A stretch of 64,000 nucleotides of DNA from Agromyces ramosus (GTDB lineage Bacteria; Actinomycetota; Actinomycetes; Actinomycetales; Microbacteriaceae). The DNA is taken from positions 1,030,685 to 1,094,684 of the forward strand of contig NZ_SGWY01000002.1 of assembly GCF_004216665.1 (NCBI RefSeq). The letters run 5' to 3'. Positions 17,487-25,967 of the stretch are shown here, one piece after another. The notes beneath the pieces are model-generated. The model was not told the origin of the DNA. It saw only the letters and a program-made list of their open reading frames with translations, and did no database searches. Within the stretch, counting starts at the first letter, position 1. Each line of letters opens with the position of its first letter. The position numbers were made by a program, and so were the translations under genes.

Positions 17487-18364
17487 GCGAGGAGCCGTCC
17501 CTGCTCGGCCGGTACGACGACGCGGCCGAGGCCAGTGCCGCGGTCGTGATCGGCCGGTACTCGACATCGTTCGGGGCAGCCGCGCGCCTCCTCGACGCGA
17601 CCTCGCGCCGCCGCATCCGCTCGATCTACGCCCTCGTGCGGGTCGCCGACGAGATCGTCGACGGCACCGCGCGCGAGGCCGGGCTCGACGACGCCGAGCT
17701 GCGCCGGGTGCTCGACGACCTCGAGGCCGAGACGGAGTCGGCACTTCGGCGCGGCTACTCGGCCAACCTCGTGGTGCACGCGTTCGCGAAGACCGCGCGC
17801 GATGCGGGCATCGACGAACGACTCACGCGGCCGTTCTTCGCCTCGATGCGGCGCGACCTCGATCCGTCGCCCATCGCCGCCGACGAGGTCGCCGCCTACA
17901 TCCACGGGTCGGCCGAGGTGGTCGGGCTCATGTGCCTCGCCGTGTTCCTCATGGACGAGCCGGCGGATGCCGCGCGCCGCGCGCGCCTCGAGGACGGCGC
18001 CGAGCACCTCGGCGCCGCGTTCCAGAAGATCAACTTCCTCCGCGACCTCGGCGTGGATTGGCACGTGCTCGGCCGAAACTACTTCCCGTGGCTGGATCCC
18101 GGAGCGTTCACCGAGGCGGACAAGGCGAGCATCCTCGACGACATCGACCACGACCTCGAGATCGCCGGGCGCTCGATCCGCGAGCTCCCGCGTCGGGCGC
18201 GCGCCGCCGTCTCCGCGGCGCACGGGCTCTTCTCGAAGCTCGCCGCGCGGTGTCGGGAGACGCCGGCCGATCGGCTCATCGCCACGCGCATCCGGGTGCC
18301 CGACGGCGAGAAGCTCGCGATCGCCGTCCGCTCGGCGATCGCGGCCGGGGGGCTCGGGCGATGA
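17483..18364 (+). CDS. crtB: Phytoene synthase
   Basis: Condenses two geranylgeranyl-PP molecules head to head into 15-cis-phytoene. The 293-residue product carries both Asp-rich motifs of squalene/phytoene synthases: YALVRVADEIVDG (about residues 50-62) and FQKINFLRDLGVDWHVLGRNYFP (about 180-202). RYSTSFGAAARLL near the N-terminus is also typical. It overlaps crtE and crtI by 4-nt ATGA junctions on both sides. Function is secure from motifs and neighbours. Confidence 0.95.
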   Translation: MSEEPSLLGRYDDAAEASAAVVIGRYSTSFGAAARLLDATSRRRIRSIYALVRVADEIVDGTAREAGLDDAELRRVLDDLEAETESALRRGYSANLVVHAFAKTARDAGIDERLTRPFFASMRRDLDPSPIAADEVAAYIHGSAEVVGLMCLAVFLMDEPADAARRARLEDGAEHLGAAFQKINFLRDLGVDWHVLGRNYFPWLDPGAFTEADKASILDDIDHDLEIAGRSIRELPRRARAAVSAAHGLFSKLAARCRETPADRLIATRIRVPDGEKLAIAVRSAIAAGGLGR

Positions 18365-19968
18365 CCGCGGCATCCGAGCGGATCGTCGTCATCGGCGGCG
18401 GCATCGCCGGCCTGGCGTCGGCTGCGCTGCTCGCGCGCGACGGGCACCGCGTCACCCTCCTCGAGGCGCGCGAGGAGCTCGGCGGCCGGGCCGGCACCTG
18501 GGAGCGGAGCGGGTTCCGATTCGACACCGGGCCCTCGTGGTACCTCATGCCGGAGGTGTTCGACCACTTCTTCCGCATGTTCGGCACGAGCGCGGCCGAG
18601 GAGTTGGAGCTCACGCCGCTCGACCCCGGGTACCGCGTGTACGCCGACGGCTACGACGCCCCGCTCGACGTGCGCGCGTCGCGAGCCGAGAACGTGGCCC
18701 TCTTCGAGTCGGTCGAACCCGGCGCCGGCGCGGCGCTCGACCGGTACCTCGACTCCGCGTCGTCGACGTACGACATCGCTCGACGTCGCTTCCTGTACAC
18801 GAACTTCGACGACCCCCGTGCCTTCGTCGCGCCCGAGGTCCTCGGTGGAGCCGTGCGCCTGGCCCGCCTGCTCGCGACGCCGCTCGACCGATTCGCCGCG
18901 CGCTCCGTGCGCGATCGACGGCTGCGGCAGGTGCTCGGGTATCCCGCGGTGTTCCTCGGATCCTCGCCCTCCACGGCGCCGGCCATGTACCACCTCATGA
19001 GCCACATGGACCTCGAGCAGGGCGTGCTCTACCCGCAGGGCGGGTTCGGTGCGCTCATCGGGCGCATCGCGGCGCTCGCGGAGGCGGCGGGCGTCGAGGT
19101 CATCACGAACGCGACGGTGGAGGCGATCGAGCTGACCGAGGACGCCGTGCCGTCGGTGACCGGCGTGCGCTACAAGGGTCCGAACGGCGCACCGCATCGA
19201 GCGGCGGCGGATCGCGTCGTCTCGGCGGCGGACCTGCACCACACCGAGACCGAGCTGCTCCCGCCCCACGCGCAGACGTATCCCGAGCGATGGTGGGACC
19301 GCAGGACGTCGGGCCCCGGAGCGGTGCTGGCGATGCTCGGGGTGCGCGGGCGGATGCCGGGCCTGCTCCACCACACGCTGTTCTTCACCGAGGACTGGCA
19401 CGCCAACTTCGAGCGGATCTTCGGCGACGATCCCAGGATCCCGGACCCGGCCTCATTCTACGTGTGCGCGCCGAGCGCGACCGACCCGACCGTCGCGCCG
19501 CCGGGCGACACGAACCTCTTCGTGCTGGTGCCGGTGCCGGCCGACGTCTCGATCGGGCGGGGCGGCGAGGACGGCGCGGGCGATCGCCTCGTGGAGCAGG
19601 CCGTCGATCGCGCCGTCGCCCGCATCGCCGCGGCGACCGGCTCCCCCGACCTCGAGCGACGGATCGTCGTGCGCCGCACCGTCGGGCCGGCCGACTTCGC
19701 CGAGGACCTGCACTCCTGGAGCGGCGGCGCGCTCGGGCCGGCGCACACCCTCCGGCAGAGCGCGTTCCTGCGCGGCACGAACCGTTCGCGACGCGTGCGC
19801 GGGCTGCTCTACGCGGGCGGGACGACCGTGCCCGGTGTCGGCCTGCCGATGTGCCTGATCAGCGCCGAGAACGTGCTGAAGCGCGTGCGCGGCGACCGCT
19901 CGAGCGGTCCACTGCCCGAGCCCGCCGTCGCCGAGCGCTCGGCCGAGTTCGACCGGAACCCGGGATGA
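18361..19968 (+). CDS. crtI: Phytoene desaturase (lycopene-forming)
   Basis: A 535-residue FAD-dependent CrtI-type desaturase that introduces four double bases into phytoene to give lycopene, at the membrane surface. The dinucleotide-binding loop IVVIGGGIAGLASAALLARDGH is at about residues 7-28, followed by EELGGRAGTWERSGFRFDTGPSWYLMP. The C-terminal signature LLYAGGTTVPGVGLPMCLISAENV is near 480-505. Both ends overlap their neighbours through ATGA. Lycopene as product is inferred, because the downstream elongase and cyclase use it. Confidence 0.94.
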   Translation: MTAASERIVVIGGGIAGLASAALLARDGHRVTLLEAREELGGRAGTWERSGFRFDTGPSWYLMPEVFDHFFRMFGTSAAEELELTPLDPGYRVYADGYDAPLDVRASRAENVALFESVEPGAGAALDRYLDSASSTYDIARRRFLYTNFDDPRAFVAPEVLGGAVRLARLLATPLDRFAARSVRDRRLRQVLGYPAVFLGSSPSTAPAMYHLMSHMDLEQGVLYPQGGFGALIGRIAALAEAAGVEVITNATVEAIELTEDAVPSVTGVRYKGPNGAPHRAAADRVVSAADLHHTETELLPPHAQTYPERWWDRRTSGPGAVLAMLGVRGRMPGLLHHTLFFTEDWHANFERIFGDDPRIPDPASFYVCAPSATDPTVAPPGDTNLFVLVPVPADVSIGRGGEDGAGDRLVEQAVDRAVARIAAATGSPDLERRIVVRRTVGPADFAEDLHSWSGGALGPAHTLRQSAFLRGTNRSRRVRGLLYAGGTTVPGVGLPMCLISAENVLKRVRGDRSSGPLPEPAVAERSAEFDRNPG

Positions 19969-20354
19969 CGGGACTCGCCTACCTCGGCGGCCTGCTCCTC
20001 TCCATCGGCGCGATGGCGCTCATCGACGCACGATGGCGGCTCGCATTCTGGAGGTCGCCCGGCGCGTCGGCCGCGGCCGTGGGGGCGGGCACGGTGCTCC
20101 TGCTGCTGTGGGACCTCGCGGGGATCGGGTTCGGCGTGTTCTTCCGCGGTGACTCCCCCTGGGCGACCGGCCTCGTGCTGGCACCCGAGCTTCCCGTGGA
20201 GGAGCCGGTCTTCCTCGTGTTCCTCTGCTACCTGTCGCTCGTCGCGGTGCTCGGCATCGAGCGGATGCTGCGGCGCGATGCCGGGCCGGACGGCGAGCCG
20301 GGCACCGCGTCATCGACGGATGCGGCGTCGAAGCCCGGCGGGGGGCATCCGTGA
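19965..20354 (+). CDS. crtYe: Lycopene cyclase subunit CrtYe (C50 epsilon-cyclase)
   Basis: A 129-residue membrane protein with three hydrophobic helices, one half of the heterodimeric lycopene cyclase domain. The conserved PELPVEEPVFLVFLCYLSLV is at about residues 74-93. In Corynebacterium, CrtYe and CrtYf together cyclise flavuxanthin to decaprenoxanthin. It overlaps crtI (ATGA) and crtYf (GTGA). The C-terminal 25 residues are a hydrophilic tail. Confidence 0.9.
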   Translation: MTGLAYLGGLLLSIGAMALIDARWRLAFWRSPGASAAAVGAGTVLLLLWDLAGIGFGVFFRGDSPWATGLVLAPELPVEEPVFLVFLCYLSLVAVLGIERMLRRDAGPDGEPGTASSTDAASKPGGGHP

Positions 20355-20683
20355 CGTACGCCCTCATCTGCCTGCCCTTCCTCGCGGTCGCGGCCGTGCT
20401 GGCCGTGCTGGCGGCACGGACACTGCCACCCCGGCAGCGGCGCCGGCGCTGGATCGCGACCGGCCTCGCCGCTGCGCTGCTGCTCGTGCTCACCGGCGTG
20501 TTCGATTCGGTCATGATCGCCGCCGGCCTGTTCGACTACGCCGAGGGCACCAGGCTCGGGCCGACGGTCGGGCTCGCACCCATCGAGGACTTCGCGTATC
20601 CCATCGCGGCGGTGCTGCTCGTGCCGGCGGTGTGGACGCTCGCGCGCGGGCGCGGCGGGAGGCGGGCGAATGGAGCAGACTGA
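20351..20683 (+). CDS. crtYf: Lycopene cyclase subunit CrtYf
   Basis: A 110-residue partner of CrtYe with three hydrophobic helices. The family motif FDSVMIAAGLFDYAEGTRLGPTVGLAPIEDFAYPIAAVLL is visible at about residues 50-90. It starts with GTG overlapping the crtYe stop and overlaps crtEb by 14 nt. Whether the rings are of epsilon, beta or gamma type cannot be read from the sequence. Confidence 0.9.
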   Translation: MTYALICLPFLAVAAVLAVLAARTLPPRQRRRRWIATGLAAALLLVLTGVFDSVMIAAGLFDYAEGTRLGPTVGLAPIEDFAYPIAAVLLVPAVWTLARGRGGRRANGAD

Positions 20684-21578
20684 GGCGGTGCGCACGGGAG
20701 CCCTCCACGCGATCTCGCAGGTGCTCCTGTCGTCGCGTCCGATCAGCTGGATCAACACCGCATTCCCGTTCGCCGCCGCCTACCTGCTCACGAACGGCTC
20801 GGTCGACGCGCTCTTCGTGGTCGGCACCCTGTTCTTCCTGATCCCGTACAACCTCCTCATGTACGGCGTGAACGACGTGTTCGACTACGAGTCCGACCTG
20901 CGGAACCCGCGGAAGGGCGGCACCGAGGGCGCGCTGCTCGAACCGGGGCTCCATCGGGTGGTGGTGTGGGCCGGGGTCGTCACGGCGGCCCCGCTGCTGG
21001 CGGCGATGCTCTGGCTCGGCGGCACGGGGCATCCGTGGTCGTGGGCCATGCTCGCCGTGAGCCTGTTCGCGGTGTTCGCCTACTCGGTGCCGGGGCTGCG
21101 GTTCAAGGAGCGGCCCGTCCTCGACTCCATCACCTCGAGCACGCATTTCGTGAGCCCGGCGGTGTACGGGCTCGCCGTGGGCGGCGCCGAGCCCACCCCG
21201 CAACTGCTCGCCGTGCTCGCGGCGTTCTTCTGCTGGGGCATGGCCAGCCACGCGTTCGGCGCCGTGCAGGACGTCCTCCCCGACCGGGAGGGCGGCATCG
21301 CGTCGATCGCCACGGCCTTCGGCGCACGCGCGACCGTGCGGATCGCACTCGGGCTCTGGCTCGTCGCCGGAGCGCTCATGCTCGTGACCGAGTGGCCCGG
21401 CCCGCTCGCCGCGCTGCTCGTCGTGCCGTACCTCGTCACCGCGTGGCCGTACCGTTCGGTGACCGACGCCGACTCCGGCACGGCCAACCGCGGCTGGCGA
21501 CGGTTCATCGCCCTGAACTACGCGGTCGGATTCCTGGTGACGATGCTCCTCATCTGGTGGGCGCTCGTCCGGTCGTAG
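20670..21578 (+). CDS. crtEb: Lycopene elongase CrtEb (UbiA-type prenyltransferase)
   Basis: A 302-residue UbiA-superfamily membrane enzyme that adds two C5 units to lycopene, giving C50 flavuxanthin. The Asp-rich motif NDVFDYESD is near residue 70 (after FLIPYNLLMYGV) and the second region QDVLPDREGGIASIATAFGARATV near 200. About eight hydrophobic segments are present. The ATG lies inside the end of crtYf. As the last gene of the operon it defines the pathway as C50 (decaprenoxanthin or sarcinaxanthin type). Confidence 0.92.
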   Translation: MEQTEAVRTGALHAISQVLLSSRPISWINTAFPFAAAYLLTNGSVDALFVVGTLFFLIPYNLLMYGVNDVFDYESDLRNPRKGGTEGALLEPGLHRVVVWAGVVTAAPLLAAMLWLGGTGHPWSWAMLAVSLFAVFAYSVPGLRFKERPVLDSITSSTHFVSPAVYGLAVGGAEPTPQLLAVLAAFFCWGMASHAFGAVQDVLPDREGGIASIATAFGARATVRIALGLWLVAGALMLVTEWPGPLAALLVVPYLVTAWPYRSVTDADSGTANRGWRRFIALNYAVGFLVTMLLIWWALVRS

Positions 21579-21587
21579 GCTGGCAGC

Positions 21588-21956
21588 ATGTCCGACTCCC
21601 CGGTTCGCATCGACGCGTGGCTGTGGGCGGTGCGGCAGTTCAAGACACGCTCCGCGGCGACCGCGGCCTGCCGTGCCGGCCACGTGCGCGTGAACGGCGA
21701 GCGGGCGAAGGCCGCGCAATCGGTGCGGCCCGGCGACGAGGTGCGGGTGCGCATCGAGGGCTTCGATCGGCTGCTGGTCGTGCGCCAGACCCTCGTGAAG
21801 CGCGTGTCGGCGACGGTCGCGGCCGCGGCGGTCGAGGATCGCACGCCTCCACCGCCGCCACGCGAGGCCGTGCCCGTCGTCCCCGTGCGCGATCGCGGAA
21901 CCGGCCGTCCGACGAAGCGGGAGCGGCGCGACCTCGAGCGACTGCGCGGCCGGTGA
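21588..21956 (+). CDS. S4-domain RNA-binding protein (Hsp15/RqcP-like)
   Basis: A 122-residue protein. The S4 fold is seen at residues 6-65 (VRIDAWLWAVRQFKTRSAATAACRAGHVRVNGERAKAAQSVRPGDEVRV), followed by a Pro-rich linker and a basic tail (TGRPTKRERRDLERLRGR). It matches the Hsp15 family, which binds stalled 50S subunits carrying peptidyl-tRNA. TAGGCT lies 6 nt before the ATG, so it is probably transcribed as a leaderless message independently of crtEb, 10 nt upstream. Confidence 0.9.
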   Translation: MSDSPVRIDAWLWAVRQFKTRSAATAACRAGHVRVNGERAKAAQSVRPGDEVRVRIEGFDRLLVVRQTLVKRVSATVAAAAVEDRTPPPPPREAVPVVPVRDRGTGRPTKRERRDLERLRGR

Positions 21957-22015
21957 ACGACGCGCCACGGCGTCGGACCGGCCCGAGCCGGTGCGGCCGG
22001 GCGTAGCCTGAAGCG

Positions 22016-22309
22016 GTGCAGAAGGAACTGAGCCATGAACCGGATGCCCGACGCTACGTGCTGCGCCTCGACGGCGACATCGCGAGCGTGCTCGACTACC
22101 GTGAGCTCGGCGACTCCGTCGCGTTCACGCGGACCTTCACGAATCCGCCCTACCGCGGCAACGGCCTCGCCGGCGAGCTCGTCGCCTTCGCGGTGGACGA
22201 CGTCGAGGCCACCTCGGATCGCCGGATCGTGCCGAGCTGCTGGTACGTCGGCGAATGGTTCGACCGGCATCCCGACCGCGCGCGCATGGTCGACCCGCGA
22301 ACGGCCTGA
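22016..22309 (+). CDS. Small GNAT-like acetyltransferase (YjdJ type)
   Basis: A 97-residue minimal GNAT domain. It shows SVLDYRELGDSVAFTRTFTNPPYRGNGLAGELVAFAVDD, with RGNGLA as the acetyl-CoA-binding loop, and the C-terminal IVPSCWYVGEWFDRHP. Its size fits the COG2388/YjdJ group, whose substrate is unknown. TAGCCT lies 6 nt before the GTG start, indicating a leaderless transcript. The epimerase gene begins 1 nt after its stop codon, so the two are cotranscribed. Confidence 0.87.
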   Translation: MQKELSHEPDARRYVLRLDGDIASVLDYRELGDSVAFTRTFTNPPYRGNGLAGELVAFAVDDVEATSDRRIVPSCWYVGEWFDRHPDRARMVDPRTA

Positions 22310-22310
22310 G

Positions 22311-22997
22311 ATGATCCACGGCTACTCCGCCGAGCAGGTGCGGGCTGCGGAGGCGCCGCACCTCGCCGCCGGCGAGCCGCTCATGCGACGGGCCGCGGCG
22401 GCCCTGGCGGCCGAGCTCCGACGCGTGCTCAGCGAGGCAGGTGCCGCCGATGGCCCCGTCGTCCTCCTCGTCGGGTCGGGCGACAACGGCGGCGACGCGC
22501 TGTTCGCCGGAGCGGAGCTCGCCGGCGACGGCGTCGACGTGTCGGCCGTCGCCGCATCCGATCGGATGCACGCCGACGGCGCGGCGGCAGCGCGCGCCGC
22601 AGGGGTGCGCATCCTGGGCGGCGCCGGTGAGGGGGCAGAGGTCGACCACGCGCTGCGGTCGGCCGCGGTGGTCGTCGATGGGATCCTCGGCACGGGGACG
22701 AGCGCGGCTCCGGCGCTGCGAGGGCCGGCTCGCGAACTCGTGGCGGCCGCGATCCCGATCGTGCGCGATCGGGGCGTCCCGGTGGTCGCCGTGGACCTGC
22801 CGAGCGGCATCCACCCCGACGACGGCAGCGTGCCGGACCCGACGGTGCTGCCCGCGACCCTCACGGTGACCTTCGGAGCCGTGAAGGCAGGACTCCTCCT
22901 CGAGCCCGCAGCGGGCTACGCGGGCCGCGTGGAACTCGTCGACCTCGGGCTCGGGCCCGACCTCGCGTCCGTGACGCCGCTCGTCAGCGTCCCCTGA
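22311..22997 (+). CDS. nnrE: NAD(P)H-hydrate epimerase domain protein
   Basis: Epimerises damaged NAD(P)HX so that a dehydratase can repair it. The 228-residue product corresponds only to the YjeF N-terminal domain. It shows GYSAEQVRAAEAPHL at the start, VVLLVGSGDNGGDALFAGAEL near 50, VVVDGILGTG near 125 and VVAVDLPSGIHPDDG near 160. The dehydratase domain fused in many bacteria is absent and not found nearby. It follows the GNAT gene with 1 nt between them and is closed by a hairpin terminator. Confidence 0.9.
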   Translation: MIHGYSAEQVRAAEAPHLAAGEPLMRRAAAALAAELRRVLSEAGAADGPVVLLVGSGDNGGDALFAGAELAGDGVDVSAVAASDRMHADGAAAARAAGVRILGGAGEGAEVDHALRSAAVVVDGILGTGTSAAPALRGPARELVAAAIPIVRDRGVPVVAVDLPSGIHPDDGSVPDPTVLPATLTVTFGAVKAGLLLEPAAGYAGRVELVDLGLGPDLASVTPLVSVP

Positions 22998-23067
22998 GGC
23001 TCGCACCGGCGCGACGCCACGCGCGGTCGGTCGAGCCCGGGACGGCCGTGCCCTGAACCCGGGACGA

Positions 23068-23105
23068 CGAAGCGGGCCCCGGTCGTTCGACGCGGGCCCG
23101 CTTCG
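23068..23105. terminator. Convergent hairpin terminator
   Basis: A perfect 12-bp stem (CGAAGCGGGCCC and complement) with a 14-nt loop lies between the epimerase gene and the convergent transglycosylase-like gene, ending 13 nt before the latter's stop codon. Confidence 0.75.
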
Positions 23106-23118
23106 GAGGAACGACCGA

Positions 23119-23958
23119 TCAGTACCAGTTGACCGACTGCGAGTGCGACCACGCGCTGCACGGCGTTCCGTAGGCGCTCTTGATGTAGCCGAGGCCCCAC
23201 GTGACCTGGGTCGCGGCGTTGGTCTCCCAGTCCGCACCTGCGGTCGCCATCTTGCTGCCGGGCAGCGACTGCGGGATGCCGGTGGCGCCGCTCGACGCGT
23301 TGTAGGCGGTGTACGACCAGCCCGACTCCTTCTGCCACAGCTTGTCGAGGCACTGGAACTGGTCGGAGCCCCAGCCGTACTGCGAGGCCGCGAGGTCGGC
23401 CGCGAAGGCGCGGGCGCCGTCGGGCGTGTTGCGCGAGGCGAGGTCCGCCGCCGCGGCGGCCGCCGCTTCGGCCTGCGCCTGGTCGTACGCTGCAGCGGCC
23501 GCGGCGGTCTTCGCCGCCTCGGCGCGGGTCACCTTCGTGAGGTCGAGGACCTCGTCGACGGGAATGCTGCGGTAGTCGCTCAATGATGCGACGGATGCCG
23601 CGAGACCGGAGGTGTCCGCCTTGCCGTCGGCTGCGGCCAGGGTGGCGTTCGCGGCGGTGATGGTGTCCTCGGCGGTGTCGATGGCCTTCGCGGCGGCGAT
23701 GGCGCTGTACGCGCCGAGCTGCTCGGAGCGCAGGCCCGACGTCGCGTTGAGCGCCGCGGTGGCGTCGATGCGGGCCTGGGTCGCAACCGCGCTCTGCACG
23801 GTGAATCCCGTGCCGACGAGGAGGCCGGCCGCGGCGAGCGCGCCGGCGGCGATGATCCGCTTGCGGCCGGTGCGGCGACGGCGGATGCCGCGACGGGTGA
23901 GTTCGGCGTCGGAGTTGGAGGCGTTCTGGGCGTGCGTGTTGGAGGTTTCGTTTCGCAT
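23119..23958 (-). CDS. Secreted transglycosylase-like protein (aggregation-promoting-factor C-terminal domain), copy 1
   Basis: A 279-residue exported cell-wall protein. A basic N-terminus (RRGIRRRRTGRKR) precedes a hydrophobic signal or anchor at about residues 34-54. Next is a long Ala-rich helical region, then a lysozyme-like C-terminal domain at about 195-279: SQYGWGSDQFQCLDKLWQKESGWSYTAYN, ATGIPQSLPGSKMATAGADW, WGLGYIKSAYGTPCSAW. The Glu of KESGW is the likely catalytic acid. Such proteins cleave or remodel peptidoglycan. A paralogue with the same layout lies at 39118-40029, and both share an upstream element at nearly equal distance. Confidence 0.88.
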   Translation of the reverse strand: MRNETSNTHAQNASNSDAELTRRGIRRRRTGRKRIIAAGALAAAGLLVGTGFTVQSAVATQARIDATAALNATSGLRSEQLGAYSAIAAAKAIDTAEDTITAANATLAAADGKADTSGLAASVASLSDYRSIPVDEVLDLTKVTRAEAAKTAAAAAAYDQAQAEAAAAAAADLASRNTPDGARAFAADLAASQYGWGSDQFQCLDKLWQKESGWSYTAYNASSGATGIPQSLPGSKMATAGADWETNAATQVTWGLGYIKSAYGTPCSAWSHSQSVNWY

Positions 23959-24059
23959 GGGTTCGTGTCGCTCGGATGGTGATCGTCGGGGGCTGCGCCT
24001 CCGAGCGCGGGCACAAGTCCCCTACTCTGCACGGTGAATCTGGACGGTTCCTCAGTTTC

Positions 24060-24089
24060 TTCTGTGCAATCCATGTCCATGCATGTTCC
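24060..24089 (-). promoter_or_regulatory. Conserved upstream element shared by the two transglycosylase-like genes, copy 1
   Basis: On the minus strand it reads GGAACATG, then 9 nt, GGATT and GCACAGAA. Its downstream edge lies 102 nt before the start codon at 23958. The same blocks occur 104 nt before the paralogue at 40029. The region between element and start contains complementary 8-mers (CGCTCGGA and TCCGAGCG), so the leader may fold. A shared promoter or leader is inferred; no c-di-AMP riboswitch signature is evident. Confidence 0.5.
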
Positions 24090-24109
24090 GGCATCGCAAT
24101 ACTGGGAGG

Positions 24110-24523
24110 ATGCCGACGCCGCCCATCGGGTTCCCCGATCCCCTGCCCGACGACCGGTGCCCGTGCCTCAGCGGGTCGCCGTTCGGCGAGTGCTGCGGGC
24201 CGTTCCTCGCCGGTGCGGCCGATGCCCCGACCGCCGTGCAGCTCATGCGGTCGCGGTACACCGCGTACGTCGTGGGCGACCGTTCGTACCTGCTCGCCAC
24301 GTGGCATCCGTCGACCCGGCCGGCCCGGCTCGAGCTCGACCCGACGATGCGGTGGTATCGCCTGGACATCGTGCGTCGCGAGCGCGGCGGCCCGCTCGAC
24401 CGTGACGGGATGGTCGAATTCCGCGCCTTCGCCCGGCACGACGGCGGCCGCGGCGAGCAGCACGAGACGAGCCGCTTCCTTCGCGAGGGCGGCCGTTGGT
24501 GGTACGTCGACGCGGCCGGCTGA
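24110..24523 (+). CDS. YchJ-family protein (SEC-C-like zinc motif)
   Basis: A 137-residue protein. The N-terminal CPCLSGSPFGECCGPFLAG motif (about residues 17-35) is a SEC-C-type zinc-binding site. The YchJ core follows: AVQLMRSRYTAYVVGDRSYLLATWHPSTRP and WYRLDIVRRERGG, ending in FVERGRWWYVDAAG-like residues (REGGRWWYVD). The role of YchJ is unknown. ATG 24110 fits the family start, though GGGAGG abuts it directly; an in-frame ATG at 24083 is an alternative. It is divergent from the transglycosylase-like gene, so their promoters overlap. Confidence 0.85.
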   Translation: MPTPPIGFPDPLPDDRCPCLSGSPFGECCGPFLAGAADAPTAVQLMRSRYTAYVVGDRSYLLATWHPSTRPARLELDPTMRWYRLDIVRRERGGPLDRDGMVEFRAFARHDGGRGEQHETSRFLREGGRWWYVDAAG

Positions 24524-24546
24524 CGGCGGCCCGCGCCGGGCCTCGC

Positions 24547-25017
24547 TCAGTCGCCGTCGCGCGCCGCGTCGGTCGTGAAACCGTCGAGGACGGCGCGCTC
24601 ACCCGACTCGAGGAGCTCTTGGAAGAGCGTGACCTGCACTCCGGCGGGCGCGTCCAGCCGAGAGTTGAGTGACTGCCATGGCGTGACGACGGGCTCGGCG
24701 ACCACCGTGCCGCCGGCGGCCTCGAGGCGGCGGGTCGCTCCCTCGGTGTCGGTGACCTCGAAGGCGAGGCGGATGCGGGGACTCTCGGCGCCGCCGGCCT
24801 CGACGCGGTCGATCGCGCGCTTGTGCGCGGGATTCCCGATCTCGAGCGTCGCGCGGCCGGCATCGAGGATGACGACCCGCTCCTCACCGCCCTCCGCGAA
24901 GGCGAGGTATTCGGGCAGCCCGAGCGTGTCGCGGAAGAACGCGACCGCGGCCTCGTAGTCCGCGGCCTCGATGACGACGCGGAGTTGCAGGACCGAGGGC
25001 GTTGCGGCATCCGTCAT
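24547..25017 (-). CDS. VOC-family (glyoxalase/bleomycin-resistance fold) protein
   Basis: A 156-residue protein of the vicinal-oxygen-chelate superfamily. Two beta-alpha-beta-beta-beta units are visible: LQLRVVIEAADYEAAVAFFRDTLGLPEYLAFAEGGEERVVILDAG, then IRLAFEVTDTEGATRRLEAAGGTVVAEPVVTPW and VQVTLFQEL. Members include glyoxalases, dioxygenases and antibiotic-binding proteins; the ligand here is not evident. GAGG lies 9 nt before the ATG. Confidence 0.85.
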   Translation of the reverse strand: MTDAATPSVLQLRVVIEAADYEAAVAFFRDTLGLPEYLAFAEGGEERVVILDAGRATLEIGNPAHKRAIDRVEAGGAESPRIRLAFEVTDTEGATRRLEAAGGTVVAEPVVTPWQSLNSRLDAPAGVQVTLFQELLESGERAVLDGFTTDAARDGD

Positions 25018-25086
25018 GCCGGCATCCTCGCAGCGCCCGGCGACATCCGCGACCCGACCGGTGTGCAGGGTGCGTGACGGCCGGGC

Positions 25087-25242
25087 TCACGCGGCGGCGC
25101 GATGCACCGGCCAACAGCGCGTCGTCACGCCGACCATGTTCCAGACGTTGATCGCGACGACGAGCGAGAGGACCGCGGCGAGCCGCTCCTCGCCGAGCAC
25201 CGCCCGCGCGTGGTCCACGACGCCGTCGGCTGAGGCGACCGC
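25087..25242 (-). pseudogene. C-terminal remnant of an AhpD-like (carboxymuconolactone decarboxylase family) gene
   Basis: The reverse strand reads DHARAVLGEERLAAVLSL followed by VVAINVWNMVGVTTRCWPVH and a stop. This is the typical end of AhpD-fold proteins (IxVWNRIxVTTR). About 50 codons remain. They follow in frame directly after the TGA of the reductase gene at 25243, and no start codon with a ribosome binding site is available. The N-terminal two thirds, including the CxxC site, are missing. I interpret it as a decayed gene or the scar of a deletion that brought the reductase gene next to it. Confidence 0.6.
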
Positions 25243-25878
25243 TCAGACGTCCGCGCCGCCGCTCGACGGCACCGGGTACGGATCGCGCGCGAGCAGCCGT
25301 GCAAGGTGCAGCGCGTTCGCGACGAGGGTCGCATTCGCCTGCAGCACCGGCTCGGGAGTCTCGGGGAGGTCCTTGTAGTCGGTCTTCTCCATCGCGGCGC
25401 CGTTCCAGTAGGTCCCGCCCTGCGCGGGCACCGTGAACCCGACGTCGTTGAGCGCCTGGTGCAGGTCTGCCGTGATCTTGTGCGCGCCGTCCTCGTTGCC
25501 GAGGACGGCGGTCGCTGCCACCTTGCCGAAGAGCTCCGGCCTCCCCGCGTCATCCGTTTCCGACAGCTCGGCATCGAGACGCTCGAGCACCCGCTGCGCC
25601 ACGCTGGACATGTGGCCGAGCCACGTCGGCGTGCAGATGACGACGATATCCGCCTCGAGGATGCGCGCGCGCAGCGACGGCCACTCGTCGCCGTCGCCCA
25701 TGTCGGCCTCCACGCCCGGGGCCACGTCGAGGTCGACGACGCGCACGATGCCGCCCTCCGCCCCACGCCCGGTGAAGCCGTCGAGCAGCTGCTCGGCGAG
25801 GAGCTGGCAACTGGACGCCTCGGGGGCGTGCTTCAGCGTGCAGTTGAGGAGCAGGACGGTCTGTTCGTCGGAGCGCAT
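25243..25878 (-). CDS. NAD(P)H-dependent FMN reductase / flavodoxin-fold oxidoreductase
   Basis: A 211-residue flavodoxin-like protein. VLLLNCTLKHAPEASSCQLLAEQLL at the N-terminus is the FMN phosphate loop. DIVVICTPTWLGHMSSVAQRVLERLDA and KVAATAVLGNEDGAHKITADLHQALNDVGFTVPAQGGTYWNG match the NADPH-dependent FMN reductase family. A quinone, azo or FMN reduction is likely, but the substrate is unknown. ATG 25878 has GGAAGG about 6 nt upstream. The stop codon is followed in frame by a decayed AhpD-like coding remnant. Confidence 0.85.
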   Translation of the reverse strand: MRSDEQTVLLLNCTLKHAPEASSCQLLAEQLLDGFTGRGAEGGIVRVVDLDVAPGVEADMGDGDEWPSLRARILEADIVVICTPTWLGHMSSVAQRVLERLDAELSETDDAGRPELFGKVAATAVLGNEDGAHKITADLHQALNDVGFTVPAQGGTYWNGAAMEKTDYKDLPETPEPVLQANATLVANALHLARLLARDPYPVPSSGGADV

Positions 25879-25967
25879 CTGCGGCCTTCCCGGCGCGACG
25901 GTCGCACCCGTCCCAGTCCTACCGGCTCGTTCGGTCGACTCGGGAGTGGCTTGACAACCCACTCCGA

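Noticed and set aside
23959..24060. c-di-AMP (ydaO-type) riboswitch before the transglycosylase-like gene
   Set aside because: Such genes often carry one and a GGGGAC is present, but the other conserved blocks and the closing stems are not recognisable.
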